Notes: a model not told the origin generated them from the letters alone. A stretch of DNA of 64,000 nt from an uncultured Allomuricauda sp. (GCF_947499585.1 NZ_CANMOO010000004.1:204651-268650); one strand, 5' to 3'. Shown: positions 17,297 to 27,158, counted from the first letter of the stretch. A program made the numbers and translations.

Positions 17297-19534
17297 TTAG
17301 TCTCTTCTAGGTTTTCTGTCTCTATCACCACCTCTGCGATCTCCACCTCTACGGTCACCACCTCTGCGATCTCCACCTCTATCATTTCTTGGTGGTCGTT
17401 CAACATATCCTTCAGGTTTTGGAAGCAAAGCTTTTCTGGAAACCTTCTCTTTTCTAGTTCTAGGATCCAGACCAAAGTATTTTACATCAAAGACATCTCC
17501 CATGTTTACAACATCGGTAACATTTTCTGTGCGTTCCCAAGCTAACTCTGAAACATGAAGTAACACTTCGTTACCAGGAGCTTCAGCATATTCAACTACA
17601 GCACCAAAGTCCAACATTTTGATAACTTTTACTTCGTAAACGCTACCAACTTCAGGCTTGAACATCAATGCCTCGATTTTTGCAATTACTGCATCGATAC
17701 CTTCTTGACCTGTACCCAAGATTTCAACAATACCTTCTTCAGTATCCGGGTCTTCATTAATAACAATAGTGGTATTGGTTTCTTTTTGTAGTTCTTGAAT
17801 CACTTTTCCACCAGAACCAATAACTGCACCAATATATTCTCCTGGAATAATTTTGGTAACGATTTTTGGTGCGTATGTTTTTACATCAGCATTAGGTGCG
17901 GCGATAGTGTCAGTCAGTTTTTCAAGGATATGTAATCTACCCTCTTTAGCTTGAATCAATGCATTGACCAAAATCTCATAGGAAAGGCCTTTTACTTTGA
18001 TATCCATTTGACAGGCAGTAATACCATCAGCGGTTCCAGTAACTTTAAAGTCCATATCCCCTAAGTGATCTTCATCACCTAAAATATCGGATAAAACTGC
18101 ATATTTTCCTGAATCAGCATCGGAAATTAATCCCATTGCGATACCTGAAACAGGTTTTTTCAATTGAATACCCGCATCCATCAATGCCATTGTACCAGAA
18201 CAAACAGTTGCCATAGAAGATGAACCGTTAGATTCCAATACTTCAGAAACAACTCTTACGGTATATGGACAATCTTCAGGAATCATTCCTTTTAATGCAC
18301 GTTGTGCCAAGTTTCCGTGACCTACTTCTCTACGTGATGTACCACGTATTGGTCTTGCTTCTCCTGTTGAAAAAGGAGGGAAGTTATAGTGTAGGTAGAA
18401 CGTTTCTTCGCCTTCGTAAGATGGCATGTCTATCTTATTGGCTTCTCTTGAAGTTCCTAGAGTTACTGTGGCCAATGCTTGAGTTTCACCTCTTGTAAAG
18501 ATAGATGAACCATGAACAGATGGTAAATAGTCAATCTCACACCAGATTGGTCTGATTTCATCGGTTTTTCTACCGTCTAACCTTAGACCATCATTTAGCG
18601 TTAAATCTCTTACTGCAGCTTTTTCTGCTTTGTAGAAGTATTTTGATACTAAACCTCCAAAATCTTCCAATTCTTCTTCAGAAAAAGTAGCTTTAATTTC
18701 CTCTTTGATAGCATCAAAAGCAGCACTACGCTCATGCTTTGCAGAACCTGCTTTGGCAACGGCATAAACCTTATCATAAGCTAGGTCATGTACTTTTTTG
18801 GCTAAATCCTCATCTTCTCTTTCTGGCTCGTACTCTCGTACTTCTTTCTTTCCGAAAGCTTCAGCCAATTTTACTTGGGCAGCACATTGTACTTTTATTG
18901 CTTCGTGCGCAAATTTAATGGCTTCGGTCATTTCTTCTTCAGAAATCTCTTCCATTTCTCCTTCTACCATCATTACAGAATCAGCAGAAGCACCGATCAT
19001 CATATCAATGTCGGATTCTTTTAACTGTTCTCTAGTTGGGTTAATGATGAACTCACCGTTAACACGTCCAACTCTAGCTTCTGAAATAGCACACTCAAAT
19101 GGAAAATCTGATAACTGAATTGCAGCAGATGCAGCAAGACCTGCCATTGCATCTGGCATTACATTTTCATCATGAGACATTAATTGAATCATCACCTGAG
19201 TTTCAGAATGATAATCTTTTGGGAATAATGGCCGTAAAACCCTATCAACCAAACGCATGGTTAAAACTTCACCATCACTAGGACGAGCTTCACGTTTGAA
19301 GAAACCGCCCGGGTAACGCCCAGCGGCCGCAAATTTTTCGCGATAATCTACCGTAAGAGGTAAAAAATCAACATCGCTTTGTTTGTAATTTGAAACAACT
19401 GTACATAATAACATACACTTGCCTGACTGGACAACAACAGAACCATGGGCCTGTTTTGCCAATTTTCCGGTTTCAATAGAAATCTCTCTACCGTCACCAA
19501 GGTCAATGACCTCTCTAAAAGTTTTTGGAATCAT
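17297..19534 (-). CDS. pnp: Polyribonucleotide nucleotidyltransferase (PNPase)
   Basis: 745 residues. PNPase degrades RNA 3' to 5' using phosphate and is a trimer in the cytosol. Two RNase PH domains (about 10-140 and 320-540, with [20 protein letters not shown] and [19 protein letters not shown]) flank a helical domain. A KH domain ([19 protein letters not shown]) and an S1 domain ([18 protein letters not shown]) follow. The last about 30 residues are a Gly/Asp/Arg repeat (GGDRRGGD units) that may add RNA binding. It follows rpsO on the same strand, as in many bacteria, but a terminator separates them. Confidence 0.97.
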   Translation of the reverse strand: MIPKTFREVIDLGDGREISIETGKLAKQAHGSVVVQSGKCMLLCTVVSNYKQSDVDFLPLTVDYREKFAAAGRYPGGFFKREARPSDGEVLTMRLVDRVLRPLFPKDYHSETQVMIQLMSHDENVMPDAMAGLAASAAIQLSDFPFECAISEARVGRVNGEFIINPTREQLKESDIDMMIGASADSVMMVEGEMEEISEEEMTEAIKFAHEAIKVQCAAQVKLAEAFGKKEVREYEPEREDEDLAKKVHDLAYDKVYAVAKAGSAKHERSAAFDAIKEEIKATFSEEELEDFGGLVSKYFYKAEKAAVRDLTLNDGLRLDGRKTDEIRPIWCEIDYLPSVHGSSIFTRGETQALATVTLGTSREANKIDMPSYEGEETFYLHYNFPPFSTGEARPIRGTSRREVGHGNLAQRALKGMIPEDCPYTVRVVSEVLESNGSSSMATVCSGTMALMDAGIQLKKPVSGIAMGLISDADSGKYAVLSDILGDEDHLGDMDFKVTGTADGITACQMDIKVKGLSYEILVNALIQAKEGRLHILEKLTDTIAAPNADVKTYAPKIVTKIIPGEYIGAVIGSGGKVIQELQKETNTTIVINEDPDTEEGIVEILGTGQEGIDAVIAKIEALMFKPEVGSVYEVKVIKMLDFGAVVEYAEAPGNEVLLHVSELAWERTENVTDVVNMGDVFDVKYFGLDPRTRKEKVSRKALLPKPEGYVERPPRNDRGGDRRGGDRRGGDRRGGDRDRKPRRD
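17320..17390 (-). repeat. Short direct repeats encoding the RGG-like tail of PNPase
   Basis: Repeats of about 12 to 15 bases (plus strand cacctctgcgatctccac and variants) encode GGDRRGGD units at the C-terminus of PNPase. Confidence 0.7.
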
Positions 19535-19719
19535 AAAAAATATCTTGACCCGTCTAAAATTTACAGGTCGTTAAACATTTGGTCTACCGTCATCCGGACG
19601 GTCGGGTTGTGTTGTTGTTGTGTGTGCCTGTGGCACTGACCAATGAAAAACTGTAAGCAGCTTTTTGTGTTTGCCCAACCTATATTGGCAGGGACTTTTG
19701 AATGCTAAACATGTTTAGC
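19535..19719 (-). promoter_or_regulatory. pnp 5' leader with hairpin and 16-bp palindrome
   Basis: The leader has a small stem (ACCGTC at 19586-19591 with GACGGT at 19597-19602) and, at 19704-19719, the perfect palindrome GCTAAACATGTTTAGC next to the rpsO terminator. In enterobacteria the pnp leader hairpin is the site of autoregulation by PNPase and RNase III; a similar use here is only an inference. The palindrome could be an operator. Confidence 0.35.
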
Positions 19720-19722
19720 AAA

Positions 19723-19756
19723 AATAAAAGGGGAAGCTAAAGCCTCCCCTTTTATT
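19723..19756 (-). terminator. Intrinsic terminator downstream of rpsO
   Basis: AATAAAAGGGG and CCCCTTTTATT pair around a partly paired core; on the minus strand the hairpin begins just after the rpsO stop and is followed by a U tract. It separates rpsO from pnp. Confidence 0.85.
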
Positions 19757-19758
19757 AT

Positions 19759-20028
19759 TTATTTTCTAATATTTAGCTCCTTAATTAAGGAACGGTATTT
19801 TTCAATATCTTTTTTCTTTAGGTAATCTAAAAGACTACGTCTTTTCCCTACCAGTTTTACCAAAGAACGTTCAGTATTGTAGTCCTTGTGGTTTCTTTTT
19901 AAATGCGTTGTTAAGTGGTTGATACGGTGAGTGAACAATGCTACTTGCCCTTCCGTTGAACCTGTGTTCCCCTCGGAACCGCCATGTTTCTTGAAAATCT
20001 CGGCCTTTACTTCTTTTGTTAAATACAT
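19759..20028 (-). CDS. rpsO: 30S ribosomal protein S15
   Basis: 89 residues from the ATG at 20028, the standard length; a 15-residue longer frame reaches a start-like codon at 20073 but is inside the probable leader. S15 binds 16S rRNA early in small-subunit assembly. Family stretches are GSTEGQVALFTHRINHLTTHLK, HKDYNTERSLVKLVGKRRSLLDYL and the ending YRSLIKELNIRK. A strong TAnnTTTG box lies 54 bases upstream. Confidence 0.98.
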   Translation of the reverse strand: MYLTKEVKAEIFKKHGGSEGNTGSTEGQVALFTHRINHLTTHLKRNHKDYNTERSLVKLVGKRRSLLDYLKKKDIEKYRSLIKELNIRK

Positions 20029-20081
20029 TCCAATATTATTTAAATGATTTTTATGTATATGATTGTCTATCAATCAGCGTG

Positions 20082-20089
20082 CAAAGATA
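20082..20089 (-). promoter_or_regulatory. Flavobacterial -7 element (TATCTTTG) upstream of rpsO
   Basis: Minus-strand TATCTTTG is an exact TAnnTTTG match, giving a leader of about 45 bases before the rpsO ATG at 20028. Confidence 0.6.
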
Positions 20090-20178
20090 ATCCTTTTTTT
20101 AATTTAAAAGTTTTAATACTTGATTAAACCTTTTGTTTTCCCCTAGGTCATAGAAACAAACCATAAAATTTGATTATT

Positions 20179-21057
20179 ATGAAAAAGAGTGTCGAACAAG
20201 TGAACTTTACAAGAATTATCTCCATGCTTACGGGAATTGTACTTTTAGCTGCAATTTCATGTAGTAAAGAGGAGAATTCTACAGAAGAATTATCAAGTAC
20301 GGAGGTGATTTCCTCAACAGAATTGCAGTTTAGTGATGAAGCTGAAATGATTTCTGAGGAAGTCACTACTATAGCTGAAGATGTATATGCCACAGATGAA
20401 ATTTCTATTATCTCCAAAGCAGATTATAAATCTGATTACCTTCCAGATTGTGTAACCATTACCACCGTTGTTACGGACACTACTCGTGAGAAAACCATAG
20501 ATTTTGGAGAAGGTTGCGAACTTCCAAATGGAAATGTTTTGAGTGGAATCATCAATTTAAGCTACGCAAAGAATATGGAATCAGCATCTAAAAGCGTTGC
20601 TTTAAGCCTTGAAAATTTTACCTTTAATGGTGTCGCTGTTGAAGGCTCCGCGGATATTTTACGGGTACGTTCCAACGAAAATGGGAACCCACAAGGCACA
20701 ACTAATGCGTCTTTTGAAGCTACCTGGCCTAATGGTGATACAGCTTCTTTTGTAGGTACCCGAAACCGAGAGTGGATAGAAGGTTTTGGTTCTGGTTTCT
20801 GGGGAGATAATGTTTTCTTAATCACTGGTAAAAGAACATATGTAGGAAGAGAAGGGAATGTTTTTGTAAAAGAAGTGATTTCACCACTAAGGCGAGAGTT
20901 ATCCTGCAGGTTTATTGTTAGCGGAATTATAGAAATTACTAGGAATGATAATACGGCCAGTTTGGATTTTGGAGATGGTAGTTGTGATCCGAATGGAATT
21001 TTGACACAGCCTGATGGAACTGAAAAAGAAGTATTCTTAAGGCGCTTTTTGAAATAG
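20179..21057 (+). CDS. Hypothetical lipoprotein
   Basis: 292 residues from ATG 20179. The signal MKKSVEQVNFTRIISMLTG...LLAAISC ends in a lipobox with Cys after AIS. The next 50 residues are Ser/Thr/Glu-rich (EENSTEELSSTEVISS), a flexible linker, then a beta-rich domain with paired cysteines (DCVTITTVVTD, DFGEGCELPNG, RRELSCRFIVSG, DFGDGSCDPNG). The repeated DFG(E/D)G..C unit near both ends suggests two related halves. No named family recognised; probably surface or periplasmic. Confidence 0.75.
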   Translation: MKKSVEQVNFTRIISMLTGIVLLAAISCSKEENSTEELSSTEVISSTELQFSDEAEMISEEVTTIAEDVYATDEISIISKADYKSDYLPDCVTITTVVTDTTREKTIDFGEGCELPNGNVLSGIINLSYAKNMESASKSVALSLENFTFNGVAVEGSADILRVRSNENGNPQGTTNASFEATWPNGDTASFVGTRNREWIEGFGSGFWGDNVFLITGKRTYVGREGNVFVKEVISPLRRELSCRFIVSGIIEITRNDNTASLDFGDGSCDPNGILTQPDGTEKEVFLRRFLK

Positions 21058-21075
21058 GATTACGGTTAGAAAAAG

Positions 21076-21101
21076 AAAAAGCCTGCAATTGCAGGCTTTT
21101 T
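21076..21101. terminator. Bidirectional intrinsic terminator between the lipoprotein gene and accD
   Basis: A perfect 26-base palindrome: AAAAA, then GCCTGCAATTGCAGGC, then TTTTT. It has an A tract on one side and a T tract on the other and lies between two convergent genes, so it can end both transcripts. Confidence 0.88.
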
Positions 21102-21962
21102 TTATGCTCTTACAGGTTGGTTTTGGATTAAATCAATATACAAATTGACTTTTTGTTTTAAATCTCTACGGTGTGTGATAAAATCTAAAAACCCGTGTTC
21201 TTTTACAAATTCTGATGTTTGAAACCCTTCTGGAAGGTCTTTTCCAACGGTATCTTTAACCACTCTTGGTCCAGCAAAACCTATTAGCGCTCCTGGTTCA
21301 GAAATATTAATATCTCCCAACATAGCATAGGAAGCAGTGGTTCCACCAGTTGTAGGATCAGTGCACAAAGAAATATAAGGAACTTTTGCTTCGGCCAACT
21401 GGGCCAATTTTGCAGAAGTTTTTGCCAATTGCATTAACGATAGGGCAGCTTCCATCATCCGTGCCCCTCCAGACTTGGAAATCATTAGGAATGGAATTTT
21501 TCTTCTTTTGGCAACATCAATCGCTCTGGCAATTTTTTCTCCTACAACACTCCCCATTGAACCTCCAATAAAACTAAAGTCCATACAGGCTATAACTATT
21601 TCCTTTCCCATGGATTTTCCCACTGCGGTCCTTATAGCATCCTTGAGGCCTGTTTTTTGCTGTGCAGCCTTTAGTCTTTCAGAATATTTTTTAGTGTCGA
21701 CAAAACGCAAAGGGTCCTTGGAAGATAATTTTTCATCCAACTCTTTGAACTTATTATCATCAAATAGAATTTCAAAGTATTCTTTACTGCCTATTCTAAC
21801 ATGATAATCATCTTCTGGACTTACATAGAAGTTTTTTGCTAAATCTTCTGATTCAACAATTTTTCCGGTAGGGGATTTGTACCATAGCCCTTTTGGGGTG
21901 TCTTTTTTCTCCTCCGTAGCTGTTTGAATTCCTTTTTCTTTTCTTTTAAACCAAGACGACAT
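21102..21962 (-). CDS. accD: Acetyl-CoA carboxylase carboxyltransferase subunit beta
   Basis: 286 residues. AccD with AccA transfers the carboxyl group from biotin to acetyl-CoA, making malonyl-CoA for fatty acid synthesis. Family stretches are [55 protein letters not shown] and [12 protein letters not shown]. The N-terminus keeps the usual WFKRKEKGI start, but the four zinc-finger cysteines of E. coli AccD are replaced (WYKSPTGK and YVSPEDDYH). I believe this is general in Flavobacteriia. Confidence 0.95.
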   Translation of the reverse strand: MSSWFKRKEKGIQTATEEKKDTPKGLWYKSPTGKIVESEDLAKNFYVSPEDDYHVRIGSKEYFEILFDDNKFKELDEKLSSKDPLRFVDTKKYSERLKAAQQKTGLKDAIRTAVGKSMGKEIVIACMDFSFIGGSMGSVVGEKIARAIDVAKRRKIPFLMISKSGGARMMEAALSLMQLAKTSAKLAQLAEAKVPYISLCTDPTTGGTTASYAMLGDINISEPGALIGFAGPRVVKDTVGKDLPEGFQTSEFVKEHGFLDFITHRRDLKQKVNLYIDLIQNQPVRA

Positions 21963-22001
21963 ACAATCAAAAATTAAATTAAACTGCTCTCCTTTGGGTA
22001 A

Positions 22002-23069
22002 TTACAATGTATTTACATTGTTTAAGTCTTCAAAAGCTTTCTTCAAACGGTCTACAAAAGCTTTTTCTCCTTCGCGAAGCCAAACTCTTGGATCGTAGAA
22101 TTTTTTGTTTGGTTGATCACTGCCATCTGGATTTCCTATCTGAGCTTGAAGGTATCCTGATTTCCCTTGAACATAATCCCTAACTCCTGCAAGAAAGGCA
22201 TACTGAAGGTCAGTATCAATATTCATTTTTATAACTCCATACCCGATAGCCTCTCTGATTTCCTCTACAGAAGAACCTGATCCGCCGTGAAAAACGAAGT
22301 CAATATGGTTATGCTCCACTCCATATTTTTCTGAAACAAATTCCTGAGAATTTTTCAAGATTTTTGGAGTCAATGTTACATTTCCAGGTTTATAAACCCC
22401 GTGGACATTACCAAAAGCAGCTGCAACGGTGAACTTAGGACTTACTTTGGATAGCTCTTCATATGCAAAGGCAACTTCTTCTGGTTGCGTATATAATTTT
22501 GAACTATCTACATCTGTGTTGTCCACACCATCTTCTTCACCACCGGTTACTCCCAATTCAATTTCCAAGGTCATATCCATCTTGCTCATGCGTTCCAAAT
22601 AACCTTTGCAGATTTCAATATTCTCTTCAATGGGTTCTTCGGATAAATCGATCATGTGGGAACTGAACAAGGATTTTCCTGTAGCAGCATAATGCTCTTC
22701 ACTGGCATCTAACAAGCCATCGATCCAAGGCAATAATTTTTTAGCACAGTGATCAGTATGTAGAATTACCGTTGCTCCATAAGCCTCTGCTAATTGGTGT
22801 ACGTGTTTAGCTCCTGCTACGGCTCCAAGTATTGCCGCTCTTTGGTTTTCGTTGGATAGGCCTTTTCCAGCATTAAATTGAGCTCCTCCATTAGAAAATT
22901 GAACTATTACTGGGGAATTTAGGGCTGCAGCGGTTTCCAAAACTGCATTTATGGTATTAGATCCAATTACGTTTACTGCCGGTAAAGCATAGCCGTTTTC
23001 TTTGGCGTGATTAAAAATCGCTTGCACTTCATCACCTGTAGCAACACCTGGCTTAATATTGTGGGACAT
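22002..23069 (-). CDS. fbaA: Class II fructose-bisphosphate aldolase
   Basis: 355 residues, type A class II aldolase. It cleaves fructose 1,6-bisphosphate to glyceraldehyde 3-phosphate and dihydroxyacetone phosphate, using zinc. Seen are ALPAVNVIGSNT near the N-terminus, VILHTDHCAKK (catalytic Asp, zinc His), LEIELGVTGGEEDGVD, FGNVHGVYKPGNV and FVFHGGSGSS followed by GVIKMNIDTDLQ. It lies 39 bases upstream of accD on the same strand, perhaps co-transcribed. Confidence 0.96.
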   Translation of the reverse strand: MSHNIKPGVATGDEVQAIFNHAKENGYALPAVNVIGSNTINAVLETAAALNSPVIVQFSNGGAQFNAGKGLSNENQRAAILGAVAGAKHVHQLAEAYGATVILHTDHCAKKLLPWIDGLLDASEEHYAATGKSLFSSHMIDLSEEPIEENIEICKGYLERMSKMDMTLEIELGVTGGEEDGVDNTDVDSSKLYTQPEEVAFAYEELSKVSPKFTVAAAFGNVHGVYKPGNVTLTPKILKNSQEFVSEKYGVEHNHIDFVFHGGSGSSVEEIREAIGYGVIKMNIDTDLQYAFLAGVRDYVQGKSGYLQAQIGNPDGSDQPNKKFYDPRVWLREGEKAFVDRLKKAFEDLNNVNTL

Positions 23070-23102
23070 ATTTTTTTAGTTAGTTATGGTTGAATTAAGC
23101 CA

Positions 23103-23110
23103 CAAAAGTA
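23103..23110 (-). promoter_or_regulatory. Flavobacterial -7 element (TACTTTTG) upstream of fbaA
   Basis: Minus-strand TACTTTTG fits TAnnTTTG, about 34 bases before the fbaA ATG. No -33 TTG at ideal spacing. Confidence 0.45.
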
Positions 23111-23124
23111 ATAAAATATTTACT

Positions 23125-25689
23125 CTAGAAAGGATAATTGATTCCTATATTAAATACGGCATTTCTAAGGTTGTACCCCCTAAACCATCTTTTAGACGAT
23201 TCATCAGCAGGGTTGTAGGTTTTAAAGCCTATATCCAACCTAAAAACAAAGTAGGTAAAGTCGTACCTAAGTCCAAAACCTGTACCCAAAGCAATATCTG
23301 CCAAAGAATCAAAACCGCTAAAAATGGCATCTGGGTTATCTTCATTATCAAATACGTTCCAGATATTACCTGCATCAGCAAAAAGAGCCCCTTTCACGTC
23401 TCCCGCTATAGGGAAACGGTACTCCATGTTCAAAGCAATTTTTAAATTGGCCTCATTAAAATCATTAACGTTACTGGTTCTTCCCGGGCCTAATTCATAT
23501 GCGTTCCATGCCCTATTATCATTAGATCCACCAGCAAAGTAACTTCGGACAAAAGGAATGCTTTTAGAGTTGCCATAGGGGATGCCAAGACCAACGAAGC
23601 TTCTAAAAGCAATTACTTTGGAATCTGCTACTTCCCAATGTTTTATATAATCAACCTCAGATTTAAAGTATTGGGAAAAAGGAATTTCAAATACCAAAAG
23701 TTGATCACTATCATTTTTGTTGTAAGGTACAATACCATCCAACAGTGACAGTAGGTTTCCAGCACTCTCTAATTTTACTCTAAGTTGATAAAAACTATTA
23801 TCATTGATGTCTGCCTTGTTGTTTTTGGTAAAAGTATAGTTACTGGCAAAAATCAAATTATTTTCAGTTAAACGCTGCCTCCGTTCTTCAATGCTGTTGA
23901 CTTCACTTTGTTGTTCAGAAGTAACAGGAATTTCATTATTGAGTGCTGCCTGTGCAAATTCGTTGGCTCCTTCAGGAATGCTTAATGTTAATGGGTCATC
24001 AGTATTCCCTGTTTCTTCAAAGAATGAGGCATATTGTGGGTCATCTTGAAAATCCTGTGCTATTGCATCTAGATTGTTAAAGGTATTTTGGTAGACATTA
24101 TAAAAGTTATCTGGATTAACATTACGGACAAACTCCACGTTCATCAATTCAATATTGTGTTTTAAACTATTTGATGGTGACCAGTTGTATGATAGCACAC
24201 TATTGAAAGATTGTTTGTCCAAACCAATGTTCTTCTGGAAATTGGTACCGACTAACAATCTACTCTGAGGTAGCATGTAGTAAGGAATTATTTTCTCTGT
24301 ATTTATAGGGAACCATATTCTGGGGAAAATAATATTTACATCGCCCCCAAGTTCGGATGTAAAGGTTTCATCAGATAGCGAAGCATCGCTTAACAGGCCA
24401 ATAGACCCCCTTGCGGAAATATTTAATGTCTCAGCTCCTCCAAAAACGTTTCTAGTGATTACAGTTGCACTGAAGGCTGTTCCTACTCGTTGAATATTGG
24501 AATGTGTCACGTCAAAATCCAAATTCAAAGAATATTTTGGTCTTGGGGCTAGGTAAATATTGGTAATTAGCTGTGCTTGTGTGGTATCTGGGATAAACTC
24601 AATATTGGGGTATTTAAAAGTGTTTAAGTTGGTAATTTGCCTATAAGTTCTAATCCTATCCAAATCTCTATAAACACTGTCTTTTTCAAAAAAAATAGCG
24701 TCTGTTAGAGCCTCTGGTTTGTATTTGAGTCTGTCATTATAGAATATGGTGTAGTTCTCATAGTCTATGGACTTTAAAGAATCCGTTCCTCCACCAATTA
24801 AATAATCTGCATATATATTTATTTTCTTAAGATGATGAATGCGGTACGGATTATTTACTAAACTATCACCAACATTACGAGGTTTTTGAATATTCAACTG
24901 TACATTCATTAGTTGATCATTTGCCACTTGAGATGTATCTCTTAGGATATCATAATTAATGGAACTCTCCTGAAAGTTGTAGACGCCAGAATTTCTAAAT
25001 AATGTTGTCAATCGCTCACGTTCTTGGTTGAAATTGGCCAAATCAAACTGCTCTCCATCCTTTACAAATGCTAAATTTGTTGAGTTGTCGTAAATAGAAT
25101 CGAGCTCTGGCGAGGAAATGTTTTTTAGTATAGTATCAATTAAAAAAGGTTTTTCCAGAGAAATTTTGTAATCAACTTCTGCCCTTTTTTTTCTTTTTCC
25201 CTTGATAACAGTATACGTTCCAGAGTTGTTGAAGTAACCTTTGCTATTATAATATGCCTTTAGTCGGTCAACAGTTTTTTGGGTCAGAGAAGTATCTATG
25301 ACAACCGGAGGTTCCCCAATTCTTTTAAAGAAATCACTTGCACCTTTAACTGCAAAGGATTCTTTTAATCTGTTCACTTGTTTTTGGGAAAGTAATCTGT
25401 TTAATCTTTTTTCTCGTTTTTCTTTTCTGTGTAGCCAATTCTGAAAAGAAGAATCCGGATTTTCTTTGGCAAGATTGTATAAATTTAACCTAAGGCGATA
25501 ACCAAGTAAACTACTATTTGGTTTTTGGGCAATAAGATTTTGAATGTTATCATCCTTTATCTTTTCTTGGTCTGCGTAAATGGAGTTTTTGGTCAGAAGC
25601 AATTCATTGTCATCCACCCTTTTAAGGGTATTGCAACCTATCATGGCAACCATAAGCAACAATAACCCTATTTTTGCCTTGTTACGCAT
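23125..25689 (-). CDS. tamL: TamL-like BamA/TamA-family outer-membrane lipoprotein
   Basis: 854 residues from ATG 25689, chosen because MRNKAKIGLLLLMVAMIGC is a lipoprotein signal; an ATG at 25710 is also possible. POTRA-like repeats fill about residues 25-400 and an Omp85 barrel the C-terminal half (FVRSYFAGGSNDNRAW with the surface-loop motif, ELGPGRTSN, and the final strand FNIGINYPF). The lipidated TamA relative of Bacteroidota is named TamL and works with TamB in outer-membrane assembly. It is divergent from, and nearly overlapping, the RNA methyltransferase gene. Confidence 0.88.
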   Translation of the reverse strand: MRNKAKIGLLLLMVAMIGCNTLKRVDDNELLLTKNSIYADQEKIKDDNIQNLIAQKPNSSLLGYRLRLNLYNLAKENPDSSFQNWLHRKEKREKRLNRLLSQKQVNRLKESFAVKGASDFFKRIGEPPVVIDTSLTQKTVDRLKAYYNSKGYFNNSGTYTVIKGKRKKRAEVDYKISLEKPFLIDTILKNISSPELDSIYDNSTNLAFVKDGEQFDLANFNQERERLTTLFRNSGVYNFQESSINYDILRDTSQVANDQLMNVQLNIQKPRNVGDSLVNNPYRIHHLKKINIYADYLIGGGTDSLKSIDYENYTIFYNDRLKYKPEALTDAIFFEKDSVYRDLDRIRTYRQITNLNTFKYPNIEFIPDTTQAQLITNIYLAPRPKYSLNLDFDVTHSNIQRVGTAFSATVITRNVFGGAETLNISARGSIGLLSDASLSDETFTSELGGDVNIIFPRIWFPINTEKIIPYYMLPQSRLLVGTNFQKNIGLDKQSFNSVLSYNWSPSNSLKHNIELMNVEFVRNVNPDNFYNVYQNTFNNLDAIAQDFQDDPQYASFFEETGNTDDPLTLSIPEGANEFAQAALNNEIPVTSEQQSEVNSIEERRQRLTENNLIFASNYTFTKNNKADINDNSFYQLRVKLESAGNLLSLLDGIVPYNKNDSDQLLVFEIPFSQYFKSEVDYIKHWEVADSKVIAFRSFVGLGIPYGNSKSIPFVRSYFAGGSNDNRAWNAYELGPGRTSNVNDFNEANLKIALNMEYRFPIAGDVKGALFADAGNIWNVFDNEDNPDAIFSGFDSLADIALGTGFGLRYDFTYFVFRLDIGFKTYNPADESSKRWFRGYNLRNAVFNIGINYPF

Positions 25690-25716
25690 TAGACATAAAA
25701 AACCCTTCATAGACGC

Positions 25717-25724
25717 CAAAAATA
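25717..25724 (-). promoter_or_regulatory. Flavobacterial -7 element (TATTTTTG) upstream of tamL
   Basis: Minus-strand TATTTTTG fits TAnnTTTG. Its position, 28 bases before 25689, favours the ATG at 25689 over starts further upstream. Confidence 0.45.
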
Positions 25725-25734
25725 CACGATTTAG

Positions 25735-26454
25735 ATGGTTACCAAAAACCAAATTAAACTAGTTGTTAGCTTACAGCAAAAAAAGTACCGAACTCAACAT
25801 GGGCTATTTGTGGTTGAGGGTGCAAAGACCACAAGAGAAATATTAAAAGCTGGACTTAAGCCTTTTAAACTGTTTATTGATGAACCTCAGAAAATTGAAG
25901 ATTTTATCGAAGCTGAGGTTATCTCAAAATCAGAATTAAAGCAAATGAGCAGTTTAAGTAATCCAAATGGGGTATTGGGAGTATTTTATATGCCAGATAC
26001 TAAAAAGCCTGATAATACGGATTGGTTGGTCGGTTTAGATGCAGTTCGTGATCCGGGTAATTTGGGTACTATAATTAGATTATGTGATTGGTTTGGTGTA
26101 AAGCATCTTATATGTTCAATGGATACGGTAGATTGCTACAATCCTAAGGTGTTGCAGGCCACTATGGGTTCTATAACTAGGGTCAATGTTGTTTATACTG
26201 ATTTACTTGACTATTTGAAAAAAAGCTCACTTTCAATTTTTGGAACTTTTATGAATGGTGATACGGTTTACCAAAAAGAATTACCAGAAGCAGGAATTAT
26301 GATCATGGGCAATGAGGCCAATGGAATTTCTAAAGAAATCTGCGACGTGGTAACAGAAAATATAGCTATTCCACAGTTTGGTTCAAAAACGACCGAGAGC
26401 TTAAATGTTGCTGCCGCAACTGCGATTCTTTTAAACGAAATAAGAAGAGGGTAG
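25735..26454 (+). CDS. TrmH/SpoU-family RNA 2'-O-methyltransferase
   Basis: 239 residues. It has an N-terminal substrate-binding domain (KKYRTQHGLFVVEGAKTTRE) and a SpoU SPOUT domain (about 95-239: LDAVRDPGNLGTIIRLCDWFG, LQATMGSITRVNV, IMIMGNEANGIS, ESLNVAAATAILLNEIRR). These enzymes methylate ribose oxygens in rRNA or tRNA; RlmB-like or TrmH-like substrate cannot be decided. It starts about 45 bases from the divergent tamL start and converges on porT with a one-base gap. Confidence 0.93.
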   Translation: MVTKNQIKLVVSLQQKKYRTQHGLFVVEGAKTTREILKAGLKPFKLFIDEPQKIEDFIEAEVISKSELKQMSSLSNPNGVLGVFYMPDTKKPDNTDWLVGLDAVRDPGNLGTIIRLCDWFGVKHLICSMDTVDCYNPKVLQATMGSITRVNVVYTDLLDYLKKSSLSIFGTFMNGDTVYQKELPEAGIMIMGNEANGISKEICDVVTENIAIPQFGSKTTESLNVAAATAILLNEIRRG

Positions 26455-26455
26455 A

Positions 26456-27154
26456 TTACTCAAAAGTAAAATTGATAAAGATTCCCCGAGTACGCATGGC
26501 ATTAATGTTTCCGGTCCAAGGACTATTGGGGTCATTATCAGGAACGAGTTCGTCCGTCAAAGCAAAAACACCTCTAATAGATGGTGAAAACTTAAAGTAC
26601 TCTGTATAAATATCAATTCCAAAACCAAGTTCATAACCATAAACATTCTGTTTCATACGGAATTCACCACTACTATTATCATCTAGACTATCCTCTTTGC
26701 TTCCTAGATTCATTGCGGTGTATACACCTCCTGTTATATAAGGTTTCCAGTTACCAAACCTTTTGGCGCTTACCTTAACTAATAAAGGAAATCTAATATA
26801 GGTGGACTTGACTTCTCTAATGGCATCATTTTCTGATGTAAAACCAGGAAAACCTAGAATTCTAGAAGTGTAAAGCAAGCCAGGTTCAAAACGTAAATCT
26901 AAAAATTCATTGATTCGCATTTCACCAATCAAACCAACATTGAACCCTGCGCTTGTATCAACTAAAATGTCCTGTCCAATATCGTTTTCATATTCAAATT
27001 GAAAGTCATATAAATTAAATCCTAGATAGTATCCCCAGTTCAATAACTTTAAATCTTCAGTTTGAAGATTAAGAATAGGGTCTTTTCTAAACTGTGCCGA
27101 GGAATTTGGACATAGCAATAACAGCAGGCCAAATAGAAGAAGGACGTTTTTCAT
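26456..27154 (-). CDS. porT: PorT/SprT family type IX secretion protein
   Basis: 232 residues from ATG 27154 with signal MKNVLLLFGLLLLLCPNSSAQ; the longer frame overlaps ubiE. It is an outer-membrane barrel protein. FRKDPILNLQTEDLKLLNWGYYLGFN, STYIRFPLLVKVSAKRFGNW, YFKFSPSIRGVFALTDELV and RTRGIFINFTFE (the C-terminal strand) match my memory of PorT of the type IX secretion system, needed for export of gingipains in Porphyromonas and gliding adhesins in Flavobacterium. It follows ubiE by four bases. Confidence 0.88.
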   Translation of the reverse strand: MKNVLLLFGLLLLLCPNSSAQFRKDPILNLQTEDLKLLNWGYYLGFNLYDFQFEYENDIGQDILVDTSAGFNVGLIGEMRINEFLDLRFEPGLLYTSRILGFPGFTSENDAIREVKSTYIRFPLLVKVSAKRFGNWKPYITGGVYTAMNLGSKEDSLDDNSSGEFRMKQNVYGYELGFGIDIYTEYFKFSPSIRGVFALTDELVPDNDPNSPWTGNINAMRTRGIFINFTFE

Positions 27155-27158
27155 CAAA

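Noticed and set aside
17261..17545. A Ser/Thr-rich plus-strand frame over the pnp end.
   Set aside because: It is the mirror of the repeat that encodes the Gly/Asp/Arg tail of PNPase.
23125..25752. Longer start of tamL at 25752.
   Set aside because: The extra residues precede the lipoprotein signal and lie upstream of the promoter box; 25689 is better.
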